32,124 bases of DNA from Nanobdellati archaeon (GCA_015520605.1 WAPT01000002.1:1-32124), one strand, 5' to 3'; shown: positions 21,377-29,442, numbered from the stretch's first letter. The notes: a model not told the origin generated them from the letters alone. Program-made: numbers and translations.

Positions 21377-23152
21377 ATGACAACAAAACTCCCTCAGTTC
21401 TACGAAATAACCGAGATAAGGGATGAAACGCCAACCATAAAGACTTTCGTGTTTCTCGCTCCTGCCATAGCACAAAAAGCCCGGGCAGGTCAGTTTCTCA
21501 TGGTTCTCCTTCCAAATATAGATGAGATTCCGATAAGCGTGGCCTGTGCTGATTCGTCAAGTGGCATTATCGAGCTTGCTATAGCGAAGGTGGGAGATTG
21601 CACATCAAAAATTCATGAACTAAGGGAGGGAGATACGCTAGGATTGCGCGGCCCTTACGGCAATGGTTTTGATGTGTCTTACGAGCTTGAGTCAGCATGG
21701 CTCGTGGCTGGAGGGTGTGGAGCCGCTCCGCTGCGTTTTCTTGCAGAGGAGTTGAAGGAAAAAGGCGTACATGTCACGAGCTTTTTGGGAGCGAGAAGCA
21801 GGGAACATTTGCTCTATGTTGAACACTTCAGGAAAGTGGGAGAAGTAAGGATAGCCACGGATGACGGAAGCGCTGGGTTCAAAGGTTTCGTTACGGATTT
21901 ATTGAAAGAGGAGTTGCGAAAAGAAAAGCCTGATATGATATTCACCTGCGGTCCGGAGATAATGATGCGTAAAGTGTGTGAGATCGCAGCAGCTCAAAAC
22001 ATTCCGGTGCAGGCATCCATAGAAAGGATAGTTAAATGTGCAAGAGGGGCATGCGGTGCTTGCGACATATTTGGTTTCAGGGTGTGTAAAGATGGTCCTG
22101 TGTTTGATGGAAAATTCTTGCTAAAGACGGAATTCGGAAGGTGGAAGCGCGACAAAAGTGGGAAAAGGATTGCGATAGCTGGCAATGACATCTCATCGCC
22201 ACCGATTCCTCCATTGAAAATTGAGACGAATCCAAAGCTGAGCATGGAGCTATTTGGCATAAAGTTTGGCAATCCCTTCATGAACGCTGCAGGTTTCGGT
22301 GTTTCGGGCATGCTCCTCTATCGCTATGCCAGAAATGGAGCTGGGGCCGTGGTCACAAAGTCGGTGGGAAAAGATGAAAGAACAGGATTTCCCAACCCGA
22401 CTTTTGCTGAGCTGGATGACGGCACGTACGTCAATGCCATGGGTCTGCCCAACCCCGGCATAGATAATTACAAGCTCGACATAATAGATGCAAAGAAGGC
22501 TAACGTGCCCCTCATTGTGAGCATCTTCGGCCAAAACGAGGAGGAATGCATCTATGTTGCATCCAAAGCTATAGAATACGGCGCGGACATGATAGAGATA
22601 AACGTTTCATGTCCCCACACCGAGATATCCAGCGTGGAGAACGATCCGGAGCTTGTGAAGAGCATAACAAAAGCTGTGGTCGAGGTTGCTAAGAAGAACA
22701 GCATACCTGTGAGCGTCAAGATCTCGCCGAATTGCGATTACATTGCTGTTGCCAAAGCCGCTGAGGAAGGCGGAGCAAGCGCAATAACCGCTATAAACAC
22801 AAAACGCGCTAAACCCACAATAAGGATGGATGGGGAGGAAATCAAGCTGCTTGGCAATCCTACAGGTTACGGAGGAATGTCCGGAAGAAAGCACAAGGAA
22901 GTCGGTAAGAAAGTTGTCTATGAACTTTATGAAGAGCTGAATATTCCCATCATCGGAGTGGGAGGAATATTTGATGGGGGAGACGCTTTTGAATATGCTG
23001 CCTGCGGTGCTTCTCTCTTCCAGATAGGCAGTGCCATGGTTAACAGAGGAATAAGCGTTTTTGCCGCAATTCAGAAAGAGCTTGAGGAGGAGCTTGAAAA
23101 AAGAGGGTTTGAGAGGCTCGGGGAAGCTGTGGGAGCTTATCATAAAAGGTAA
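21377..23152 (+). CDS. pyrKD: Fused dihydroorotate dehydrogenase: PyrK electron-transfer domain plus PyrD catalytic domain
   Basis: 591 residues. Residues 1 to about 265 are PyrK: an FAD barrel with GLRGPYGNGFDV and AWLVAGGCGAAPLRFLAEEL, an NAD site ending FTCGPEIMMRKV, and a [2Fe-2S] motif CARGACGACDIFGFRVC. Residues about 285-591 are class 1B PyrD: FGIKFGNPFMNAAGFGVSG, catalytic Cys in EINVSCPHTE, VKISPN, TAINTK and the FMN-phosphate loops GGMSGR and IIGVGGIFDG. Class 1B enzymes oxidise dihydroorotate to orotate and pass electrons to NAD+. The two subunits are normally separate genes; here they are one frame with no stop between. The stop overlaps the pyrC start by one base, so the pair is coupled. 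Confidence 0.94.
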   Translation: MTTKLPQFYEITEIRDETPTIKTFVFLAPAIAQKARAGQFLMVLLPNIDEIPISVACADSSSGIIELAIAKVGDCTSKIHELREGDTLGLRGPYGNGFDVSYELESAWLVAGGCGAAPLRFLAEELKEKGVHVTSFLGARSREHLLYVEHFRKVGEVRIATDDGSAGFKGFVTDLLKEELRKEKPDMIFTCGPEIMMRKVCEIAAAQNIPVQASIERIVKCARGACGACDIFGFRVCKDGPVFDGKFLLKTEFGRWKRDKSGKRIAIAGNDISSPPIPPLKIETNPKLSMELFGIKFGNPFMNAAGFGVSGMLLYRYARNGAGAVVTKSVGKDERTGFPNPTFAELDDGTYVNAMGLPNPGIDNYKLDIIDAKKANVPLIVSIFGQNEEECIYVASKAIEYGADMIEINVSCPHTEISSVENDPELVKSITKAVVEVAKKNSIPVSVKISPNCDYIAVAKAAEEGGASAITAINTKRAKPTIRMDGEEIKLLGNPTGYGGMSGRKHKEVGKKVVYELYEELNIPIIGVGGIFDGGDAFEYAACGASLFQIGSAMVNRGISVFAAIQKELEEELEKRGFERLGEAVGAYHKR

Positions 23153-24450
23153 TGGTTATGCGGGATATTGTTGTTGGGGGTAGGTTTGTTACACTTCACG
23201 GTATTAAGGAAGGGTACATAGGGATCGATGGTGATATAATTGCTGAAGTCTCCCTCAGCTGCATCAGAGGAAGGAACAGGATTAAAGTTGAGCACAGCTG
23301 CCTTATTTTCCCGGGCTTCATTGACATTCATGTGCATCTGAGAGAGGATGAAAGCGGGAAATGGACGCACAAAGAGGATTTCAAAACGGGAAGCATGGCA
23401 GCGCTGAACGGAGGCGTAACCAGAGTGGTTGATATGCCCAACACACCGGTAACAGGGACAACGAAAGAAAGAATAGAGAACAAAGTAAGATTGGCAAAGA
23501 AGGCAAAGATTCCGGTTCAGTTCTATGGGGGTGTGGCCACCGACAACATAAACGAGCTGAGCAGGATGAAGGGTTTGATTGTTGGTTACAAAGCGTTTCT
23601 ATGTAAAAGCACGGGAAACATGACCATAAATTATGAGATTCTGGAAAACGCTCTACAGGAGATAAGGAAAGTAGAGCTACCCATAACACTGCATTGTGAA
23701 GAGCAGAGTATGGTTGATGAGCTGCAGGAAAAATTCAAAAACTCGAAGTCGGGGGTGATGGCACATCCAGAAATAAGAGCCCCAGCAACAGAATACGTCT
23801 GCGTTGAGAAAACACTAAAGATTGCTGAGCGCTTTCCAGAAGTTCATTTCAATATAGGTCACGTTTCAACACCCGAAGCTATGGAAATGATACTTAAAGC
23901 TAAGGAATGCGGGATGAAGGTAAGCTGTGAAGTTACACCTCATCATTTGTTTTTCAACAAGAACGCTATGAAGAAGAAAGGAGCATATCTCAAAATGAAC
24001 CCTCCTCTAAGGGATGAGGAAAGACGTGCGAAGCTGATTAAAATGGTTAGAAGCGGGGCTGCGGATTTTCTTGCAAGCGATCACGCTCCCCACACCACGG
24101 AAGAAAAGGAAAGCGAAACTCCTCCCAGCGGTGTGCCTCAGCTCGATACCTACGGCTTGTTTGTAACGTGGCTCCTAAAGAAGGAAAAGTTTGATCCGGT
24201 TCTCATCCTTCGAATGTGTTCTTACAATCCAGCAAGATTTCTGGGGCTGGAGAACGAGGGAACATTAGAGGTGGGATGTGCGGCAAATCTAACCGTTCTG
24301 GATCTTAAACATGAGATAAAAGTAAAGAATGATATGATACGTTCGAAGTGCGGATGGACACCTTATGAAGGCACGGCATTCCCCGGATGCGTTAAGCATG
24401 TGATGCTCGGCGGTGAGGTCATCAGTAGCCATCATGAGCTTTTTCTATGA
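23152..24450 (+). CDS. pyrC: Dihydroorotase
   Basis: 432 residues, amidohydrolase superfamily. Metal ligands are in FIDIHVHLREDE (HxH), with GYKAFLCKS (Lys for carbamylation), LHCEEQ and FNIGHVSTPEA (His), and the final Asp in ASDHAPHTTEEK. This is a class I dihydroorotase, cyclising carbamoyl-aspartate to dihydroorotate, the step before PyrD. The start ATG 23152 overlaps the last base of the pyrKD stop; ATG 23158 is two codons on. Adjacent steps 3 and 4 of UMP synthesis are thus made from one message. Confidence 0.96.
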   Translation: MVMRDIVVGGRFVTLHGIKEGYIGIDGDIIAEVSLSCIRGRNRIKVEHSCLIFPGFIDIHVHLREDESGKWTHKEDFKTGSMAALNGGVTRVVDMPNTPVTGTTKERIENKVRLAKKAKIPVQFYGGVATDNINELSRMKGLIVGYKAFLCKSTGNMTINYEILENALQEIRKVELPITLHCEEQSMVDELQEKFKNSKSGVMAHPEIRAPATEYVCVEKTLKIAERFPEVHFNIGHVSTPEAMEMILKAKECGMKVSCEVTPHHLFFNKNAMKKKGAYLKMNPPLRDEERRAKLIKMVRSGAADFLASDHAPHTTEEKESETPPSGVPQLDTYGLFVTWLLKKEKFDPVLILRMCSYNPARFLGLENEGTLEVGCAANLTVLDLKHEIKVKNDMIRSKCGWTPYEGTAFPGCVKHVMLGGEVISSHHELFL

Positions 24451-24511
24451 CTTTTTCTCTGAACGGCTTTTGTCGATTCTCTTGGAAAAAACAGCATAAG
24501 GAGCGGAAAAC

Positions 24512-24520
24512 CTTTATATA
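24512..24520 (+). promoter_or_regulatory. TATA box of the MC1 gene
   Basis: CTTTATATA, about 27 bp before a predicted start near 24543. A leader of about 25 nt follows, with GAGGTG 6 nt before ATG 24567. Confidence 0.55.
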
Positions 24521-24566
24521 GTTGCGAGCACCTAAATAATCACAACAAGCGAAAGAGGTGGCATGA

Positions 24567-24863
24567 ATGGCCGGAAAGAAGAGGTACTTTGTTCTGTTGG
24601 ATGAAAACGGGAATGAAATAGGAGTCTTTACCGGAAGACAGCCAAGACAGGCAGCCCTGAAGGCAGCAACAAGAGGTTACACAACCATAAGGCTCAGGGA
24701 GAGGGGAACCAACAAGATCCATATCTACGAAGGAAGCAGGAAGAAGGTACCTGCCCCGCCAAATGCGCCTTCCTGGATGGGAAGCGAGGTGTGGAAGCCT
24801 GTTGTAAGGAAGATAGGAATCGAAAGGATAGAGAAGAAGGGCGCAAAGAAAAAGAAGAAATAA
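24567..24863 (+). CDS. MC1-family chromosomal protein (architectural DNA-binding protein)
   Basis: 98 residues. It carries RYFVLLDENGNEIGVFTGRQPRQAALKAATRG, IRLRERGTNKIHIYEGSRK and the end APPNAPSWMGSEVWKPVVRKIG, matching methanogen chromosomal protein MC1 nearly throughout. MC1 is a monomer that bends DNA sharply and acts as a non-histone chromatin protein. It is known from Methanosarcina, haloarchaea and a few other lineages, which narrows the host. The tail IEKKGAKKKKK is more basic than usual. The last codons form the left arm of a 20-bp inverted repeat. Confidence 0.95.
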   Translation: MAGKKRYFVLLDENGNEIGVFTGRQPRQAALKAATRGYTTIRLRERGTNKIHIYEGSRKKVPAPPNAPSWMGSEVWKPVVRKIGIERIEKKGAKKKKK

Positions 24864-24897
24864 ACGAGCTTTTGATGTTCTTTGCGCCCTTCTTCTC
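24831..24897 (+). terminator. 20-bp perfect inverted repeat at the MC1 3' end, followed by T-run
   Basis: 24831-24850, within the last MC1 codons, is the exact reverse complement of 24878-24897, with 27 nt between them. A T-rich tail (CTTTTATTTTTTTATTT) follows at about 24898-24914. It resembles an intrinsic terminator whose stem reuses coding sequence. It also lies just beyond the stop of the convergent nre gene, so it may act in both directions. Confidence 0.7.
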
Positions 24898-24908
24898 CTT
24901 TTATTTTT

Positions 24909-26147
24909 TTATTTCTCCCACATAAGGATCGATGTCTGTTTTTCCGTCACCCTTTTTAGGAGAGTGCTGACAGCTCTGAGAGTTATATTTGCTTTCATCT
25001 GACTCTCAACAAATCTAACCGCGTTTTCCAAACTACTGAAAATAACTGGAGGTCTTCTCATCGCTTCTCTTACAGTCTCCCTGACGAGCCACACACCTAA
25101 TGGAGCCCAGTAGTCCGGGAGTATCTCCCTTACTACAAGTGCTGCAGCCTGTATCTCAAGCTTCTTCAGATGCTCGAGCACACCGAGCCTAGAAGCGTAA
25201 TAACCACCAGCAGTCTCCTCCACATAACTCTTGCGAGATGTAAAGTCCTCGTAATCCTTAGTTATGTAGTATTTTTTGCCAAAACCCTCCCACTTAGCTA
25301 TGGGGTGTGCAATCTCTATCAGCTCAAACTTCCAGCTTGATGGAAATAGCAGAACCCAAAAACGGTTACCGTTGTATTCCGCATAGTGCACCCTTGTAGA
25401 ATCCACAACATCATAATATCTTACCTCCCTTATTATCGCTCTTCCCAGGATGTCATCAACAGCCGTTATACTCCATCTTGTTGGCACGAGTTTCCTCTGC
25501 TTCTTCAGTCCGAGGAGTCCAGCAGAAAGCACCCTTGAAAGCACATTCTCCTCCACACCTCTACTGTAGAGCTCCACAACTGCATCGCTTGCTTTTAAAT
25601 CAAAATCGTATGCTGCCTTTTCCACCCTTCTATCAACGCGTGGGTTTTCAACAAGTCTAATGCATTTAAGCCTCCCTCTCAGACCAACCGGAGAAAAAAC
25701 ATAGGAAAAGTTGATCTCAACTTTCGGCTTCTTGCTGAACTCTACCTCAGTCGAGAAACTTCTTCTGGCCATCGCTGCTTCCTGCACAACCTCTATGATT
25801 CTGGGAGGGGATCTAACGCTCGCCTTGAATGCAGGATTTATCATGCTGAGGCGCTTTGCCAGAATTTCCTGGACACCCATACCGTGCTTGAACCACAGTT
25901 TCGGGCTATCATAAAAATAAGCAGCTTTCCTTCCTTCCTCTTCCTTCACGCCAAGGGTACCGACATTCACATAGGGGTAGTTGAATCTACCAACAAATAC
26001 AGATGGAGGAGTGACAAGCTCTTCCCTCTCCTTTACGGATGATGCCTTCTCCTTAAGCTTAAGCACTTCCACAAAATAGCATGGCTTTCCGCAGAGATTC
26101 TTACCCTTACACCGCACACAGAGGGAAGGGTTTATTATTTTGCCCAT
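24909..26147 (-). CDS. nreA: NreA-type archaeal DNA repair protein
   Basis: 412 residues. The N-terminus has a zinc-finger-like CVRCKGKNLCGKPC. Next comes the family core PSVFVGRFNYPYVNVGTLG, RSPPRIIEVVQEAAMARRSFSTEVEF and a C-terminal stretch VREILPDYWAPLGVWLVRETVREAM. The last residues, KQTSILMWEK, fit a PIP box (Q-x-x-I-x-x-W), and PCNA binding through a C-terminal PIP has been shown for archaeal NreA. It helps repair DNA alkylation or cross-link damage in haloarchaea. I set the start at ATG 26147, not GTG 26192, because a TATA box lies 28 bp before it. Divergent from an MFS transporter. Confidence 0.85.
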   Translation of the reverse strand: MGKIINPSLCVRCKGKNLCGKPCYFVEVLKLKEKASSVKEREELVTPPSVFVGRFNYPYVNVGTLGVKEEEGRKAAYFYDSPKLWFKHGMGVQEILAKRLSMINPAFKASVRSPPRIIEVVQEAAMARRSFSTEVEFSKKPKVEINFSYVFSPVGLRGRLKCIRLVENPRVDRRVEKAAYDFDLKASDAVVELYSRGVEENVLSRVLSAGLLGLKKQRKLVPTRWSITAVDDILGRAIIREVRYYDVVDSTRVHYAEYNGNRFWVLLFPSSWKFELIEIAHPIAKWEGFGKKYYITKDYEDFTSRKSYVEETAGGYYASRLGVLEHLKKLEIQAAALVVREILPDYWAPLGVWLVRETVREAMRRPPVIFSSLENAVRFVESQMKANITLRAVSTLLKRVTEKQTSILMWEK

Positions 26148-26169
26148 ACGGGTTGTGTTGTGCGCGTAA

Positions 26170-26180
26170 CTTTTAATTTG
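26170..26180. promoter_or_regulatory. Shared divergent TATA box of nreA and the MFS gene
   Basis: CTTTTAATTTG (minus: CAAATTAAAAG) lies 28 bp from ATG 26147 on one strand and 29 bp from ATG 26204 on the other. Neither start has a binding site, so leaderless transcripts in both directions from one box are likely. Confidence 0.55.
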
Positions 26181-26203
26181 ATCAACAACCACATGACGTG
26201 TGT

Positions 26204-27370
26204 ATGATAAGTAAGGAAGACCATACCCTCATGACTCTCACAGTACTTTCCACTTACCTTCTTCTGGTGGAAGCTGCAGAGCGCATACTGTTCGTACTCT
26301 TTCCGTTTTACCTTGTGAATAGAGGTTTAAGTGCCATACAGATGGGGGTCATTTTCTCTGGAGCGTCGCTCTCTTTAGTTGTTTCCCGTTTTCTTATAGG
26401 CAAACTTTCCGATATAGTAGGTAGGAAGCCCATAATGAGTGTTGGGGCCTTGATGAGTAGTATTAGTGTTGTGCTTTATCCTTTTTGCGCCTCAGCAAAA
26501 CAATTTCTTCTTGCAAAGTCCGTAAAGGAAGTTGCGAACACCCTCACTTCCAGTGTGTTTGACGCCATTCAAGCTGATGAATTTGAGGGAGAAATGCGCA
26601 AAATGTATGTCAGGATTGTCGGTACGGTTTATCCGGCTGGCAGAGCGATAGGAGTGGTTGCAGGGTTTTTAATCTCAACTTACCTTACATACATCTATGG
26701 GTTTTACGTTGCAGCAGCGTTTTTATTGATGGCCACTGTTATCTTTACTCTGTTTTACCGTCCTAAAAGGAAAAAGCATGGAAAAAGCTATACTAACTTC
26801 GGAATTAAAGTATCCGTGCGCACCTGCAGGAAGGATTTCCTAGCTGCCTGTGTTGCGGTATTTACCGGAAGCGTTACCTTCACTCTTGTTTACTATCCTT
26901 CCTTCTTCATAAGGGCTAAGGAGCTCGGGCTTGACGCTCCTCATATTTTTGCTACGATGTTCGTTACGTACGCTGCTGCCTCGATTTTGATTCATGCGTG
27001 CAAAGAAAGAATAGAAAAAACTGAAAGTGGTCGGATCATGGTGGCGGGGCTTTTGATCATGGGCCTAATAACTCTTCTTTACACTTATGGTTCAGCGTTT
27101 GTTTTTATCTTAGCATTTTTCGGCATAGCCCTAACATATTATGTGTGGAGAATACATCTCAAAGACTATCTTTATTCCACAGCAGAACCGAACAGGAGAG
27201 GTGAGCGGCTCGGTTTTGTGAAAACGGTGGAAGGTGTTGGAGCTGTTCTCGGACCAATTCTGGGAGGCGTAATTGTTGAGGTCCTGAATGTTACCTGTCT
27301 TTTTCTCATAGCATTTATCATATATGCTGTAGGGGCTGTAATTACCAATATGCTTATGAGAAAACGATGA
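26204..27370 (+). CDS. Major facilitator superfamily transporter
   Basis: 388 residues with 11-12 hydrophobic segments. The loop 2-3 motif is FLIGKLSDIVGRKPIMSVGAL. A basic central loop (FYRPKRKKHGKSY, about 190-205) divides the halves. C-terminal half includes GAVLGPILGGVIVEVL, typical of drug-exporter type MFS. The start is ATG 26204, 29 bp after the shared TATA box. GTG 26198 is also in frame. Substrate unknown. It differs in sequence from the MFS protein near the window start. Confidence 0.85.
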   Translation: MISKEDHTLMTLTVLSTYLLLVEAAERILFVLFPFYLVNRGLSAIQMGVIFSGASLSLVVSRFLIGKLSDIVGRKPIMSVGALMSSISVVLYPFCASAKQFLLAKSVKEVANTLTSSVFDAIQADEFEGEMRKMYVRIVGTVYPAGRAIGVVAGFLISTYLTYIYGFYVAAAFLLMATVIFTLFYRPKRKKHGKSYTNFGIKVSVRTCRKDFLAACVAVFTGSVTFTLVYYPSFFIRAKELGLDAPHIFATMFVTYAAASILIHACKERIEKTESGRIMVAGLLIMGLITLLYTYGSAFVFILAFFGIALTYYVWRIHLKDYLYSTAEPNRRGERLGFVKTVEGVGAVLGPILGGVIVEVLNVTCLFLIAFIIYAVGAVITNMLMRKR

Positions 27371-27398
27371 TGAAGTTGAGAGTATGTCCATCCAAAAC

Positions 27399-27408
27399 TA
27401 TTTAAAAT
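27399..27408 (+). promoter_or_regulatory. TATA box of the SRP RNA gene
   Basis: TATTTAAAAT, centred 27 bp before the first paired base of SRP RNA at 27430. Confidence 0.6.
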
Positions 27409-27429
27409 GCCACTGTTCTATTCTTACTT

Positions 27430-27709
27430 GCGGCAGGGCTAGGCCGGGGAGTTAGCCCCTCCCTGTAACCGCAAATGGGCTCATGGCGGGGCCGAAAACC
27501 GGGGGGCGGGCGAGTTGCGCTCCTCCGGCAGCTTGCTGCTGAACAATGACTCTCTGCCCTCCGAGGCGGTTGCAGGGGTGAACCGGGTCAGGCCCGGAAG
27601 GGAGCAGCCCTAAGCCTCTGCATCCGTGCTCGGAGATCAGCGGAGGGGAGGTAGGCGGCATCCTTGTCGGAGGAGAAGGCATCGCTCCACTCCCGGGAAG
27701 CCCTGCCGC
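27430..27709 (+). ncRNA. ffs: Signal recognition particle RNA (7S RNA)
   Basis: About 280 nt. The ends GCGGCAGGGCT (27430-27440) and AGCCCTGCCGC (27699-27709) pair fully as helix 1, which archaeal SRP RNAs have. The SRP54-binding helix 8 is clear: GGTGAACCGGGTCAGG, then CCCGGAAGGGAGCAGCCCTAAG at about 27577-27613. With SRP19 and SRP54 the RNA targets membrane and secreted proteins to the translocon. The ends could be off by one or two bases. It is followed 39 bp on by a Lon-type membrane protease. Confidence 0.93.
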
Positions 27710-27748
27710 GTAATTATGGATGTTTTTGTTTATCGGAGGAAGATAGCG

Positions 27749-28621
27749 ATGCCGAAGAGGAAGGGTAAAAACGTGGACAGAACTGCGGCTCCGTGGGGAA
27801 GGCAGATAGGATTCGTACTGTTTCTTATCCTAATTTCCTTTCTGATCGGAGTCATTGCTGGCATGGAAGGTTATCTTGCAAAGCTCGTTCTGAACATAGG
27901 AAAAGTCCAAAACGCCAGAACGTACGGCACGCACACCGGTGCGGTCTACGGATCTTTGTTTGAGGGAAAAAAGGAGTTGACCAGCAACGGCACGGCATCC
28001 ATAATCATTCCTGCGGTGATGGCGAACGACACCGGTGTGTATGCGGTTGTGCACGTTAGGGCTGTGAAGGGAAAGGGCAGAATTTACGTAAGAATCGGTA
28101 AGGTGCTGGTCAACGATGACACCCAGCAGTCCATAAGAAAGGCTGCACTTGTGGCGGCAAAGCTTGCGGACATAAACTTAAGCAAAGTGGATCTCTACTA
28201 CGATATTGAAGCTCCCGCAACGGAGCTCGAGGGTGGGAGCGGTGGTGCTTCCATAGCTGTTGCAACGTATGCGGCGCTCACCGGCAGGAAACTCAGGGAC
28301 GATGTCATGATGACAGGGAGCATAAATCATGATGGCACGATCGGGGCAGCGAGCAAGATAGCGGAAAAAGCGAAGGTTGCGGACAGTCTTCACATGAAGT
28401 ATTTTCTCGTGCCTAGGGGTTTAAAACAGCTTTACGATTACAAGGAAAGGGAGTTCTGTTACGAATGGCAAAAAGGCGTCAGGTTCTGCGATGTGGAATA
28501 TGTACCCGTAAAAACCGCACTCTGGAACCTGAGCGTGAAGGTCGTGGAAGTTGGCACGATTCAGGAAGCTTTAAGGTACTTTCTGGAGGACAATGAAAGC
28601 GAATTAACGGTGAACGGGTAA
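27749..28621 (+). CDS. Membrane-anchored Lon-type (S16) serine protease without ATPase domain
   Basis: 290 residues. A basic N-terminus (MPKRKGKNVDR) leads to one membrane span (about 19-40), then a domain with ASIIIPAVMANDTGVYAVVHV and the S16 core. The catalytic Ser is probably in LEGGSGGASIAVATYAALTG (Ser164) and the Lys in GTIGAASKIAEKAKVA (Lys203; Lys207 possible). There is no AAA+ domain, so it is not archaeal LonB itself. It resembles the archaeal Lon-like stand-alone proteases. The active site is probably outside the cytoplasm, given the basic start and single span. The start was taken at ATG 27749, with GGAGG 9 nt upstream. Confidence 0.85.
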   Translation: MPKRKGKNVDRTAAPWGRQIGFVLFLILISFLIGVIAGMEGYLAKLVLNIGKVQNARTYGTHTGAVYGSLFEGKKELTSNGTASIIIPAVMANDTGVYAVVHVRAVKGKGRIYVRIGKVLVNDDTQQSIRKAALVAAKLADINLSKVDLYYDIEAPATELEGGSGGASIAVATYAALTGRKLRDDVMMTGSINHDGTIGAASKIAEKAKVADSLHMKYFLVPRGLKQLYDYKEREFCYEWQKGVRFCDVEYVPVKTALWNLSVKVVEVGTIQEALRYFLEDNESELTVNG

Positions 28622-28753
28622 AACTTGATCACGACGTCTACGATTTCTGCGGGGAAGATCATCGGAAAATTTCTTATTTATCCGTCAAGTGACGGGAGAG
28701 ACAAAAGATCCGTGAGATTCGTGTTGTACTGCTCGGGTTATCAAACTATGGTG

Positions 28754-28866
28754 TGGCGCCGCGGGCCGGATTTTCAGCAGGGTAAGGATTTCTGCATTTG
28801 AACCGGCGTGCCCTTGCGGGCAGTGGCTCTCGAGGCCACCGCACTACCAGGCTATGCGACCGCGGC
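28754..28866 (-). tRNA. tRNA-Ser (anticodon CGA) with T-loop intron, encoded CCA
   Basis: Acceptor GCCGCGG pairs with CCGCGGC. Anticodon stem GTGGC/GCCAC encloses CTCGAGA, anticodon CGA. A long variable arm TGCCC-GCAA-GGGCA is typical of tRNA-Ser. The T loop TTCAAAT is split by a 26-nt intron (28771-28796). The fold is a regular bulge-helix-bulge: outer GCCGG/CCGGC, central TTCA/TGAA, inner GCAG/CTGC, with 3-nt bulges AAT on both strands. Cutting after the second bulge base places the intron at 59/60. Discriminator G, then genomic CCA at 28754-28756. Confidence 0.93.
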
Positions 28867-28992
28867 GCTTCAAAATTGGGCAGTACCGGACAATGTCGGG
28901 CTGATTTCTCCTGACTCCCTATACCACCCACTCTCAAGAAGTACGTATGCGGACTGTATTTTAAAAATTTTTTAATTATTTTTTATAGACAT

Positions 28993-29442
28993 TCACTCTT
29001 CAATTTTCTTCTGGAACTCGAGGATCTGATGCTTGAGCTTTATCAGTATATCCGTGGTTCTCGTGAGCGACTCCTTAAGCTTTTCCTTCTCCTTTTCGAG
29101 CTCCCTTATTTCTTCCTGAAGCGTTGATTTCTCCGCCGTGAGCTTTGCAAGCTCGTCCTTGAGACTCTTGATCTCAATCTCCATCTGTTCCTTCTCCTTG
29201 GTAAGCTCACCGACCTTCTTCGTAAGCTCCTCCCTCGCCTTCTCCAGATCATCAACCTCCAGCTTGAGCTGTTGCTCCTCCGTCAGCAGCTCTTTCAGCT
29301 TCTTTTCAAGGCGCTTTTTTTCTTCCTTTATTTTCATTGCCTCTTCTATACTCTTCTCAAGCACCTCGAGAATGTTCACCAGTTCCTTTTCATATTCCGG
29401 AGGGATCACAGCCCCTTCAGTACTCGCTCTCTGCTCCGACAT
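28993..29442 (-). CDS. Coiled-coil protein, function unknown
   Basis: 149 residues, almost entirely a long coiled coil from about 25 to 149 (IKEEKKRLEKKLKELLTEEQ, LEKAREELTKKVGELTKEKEQ, IKSLKDELAKL, LQEEIRELEKEKEKLKESL). It has heptad spacing of Leu/Ile and no Pro in that part. No membrane span, Cys or enzyme motif. GGGGTGGT precedes ATG 29442 by about 5 bases. TATTTATATA on the minus strand (29501-29510) would start a leader of about 35 nt. A structural or prefoldin-like scaffold role is possible but not supported by a family signature. Confidence 0.75.
   Translation of the reverse strand: MSEQRASTEGAVIPPEYEKELVNILEVLEKSIEEAMKIKEEKKRLEKKLKELLTEEQQLKLEVDDLEKAREELTKKVGELTKEKEQMEIEIKSLKDELAKLTAEKSTLQEEIRELEKEKEKLKESLTRTTDILIKLKHQILEFQKKIEE

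Noticed and set aside
22607-23143. 178-codon open frame opposite pyrD
   Set aside because: Antisense of the conserved PyrD catalytic core, with no promoter and no domain.
27365-27398. C/D box small RNA suggested by GATGATGA after the MFS stop
   Set aside because: No matching D box at the proper distance, and the sequence includes the SRP promoter.
28625-28802. Open frame starting TTG 28625 that runs through tRNA-Ser
   Set aside because: It overlaps the structured tRNA gene and shows no start signal; openness is a by-product of composition.
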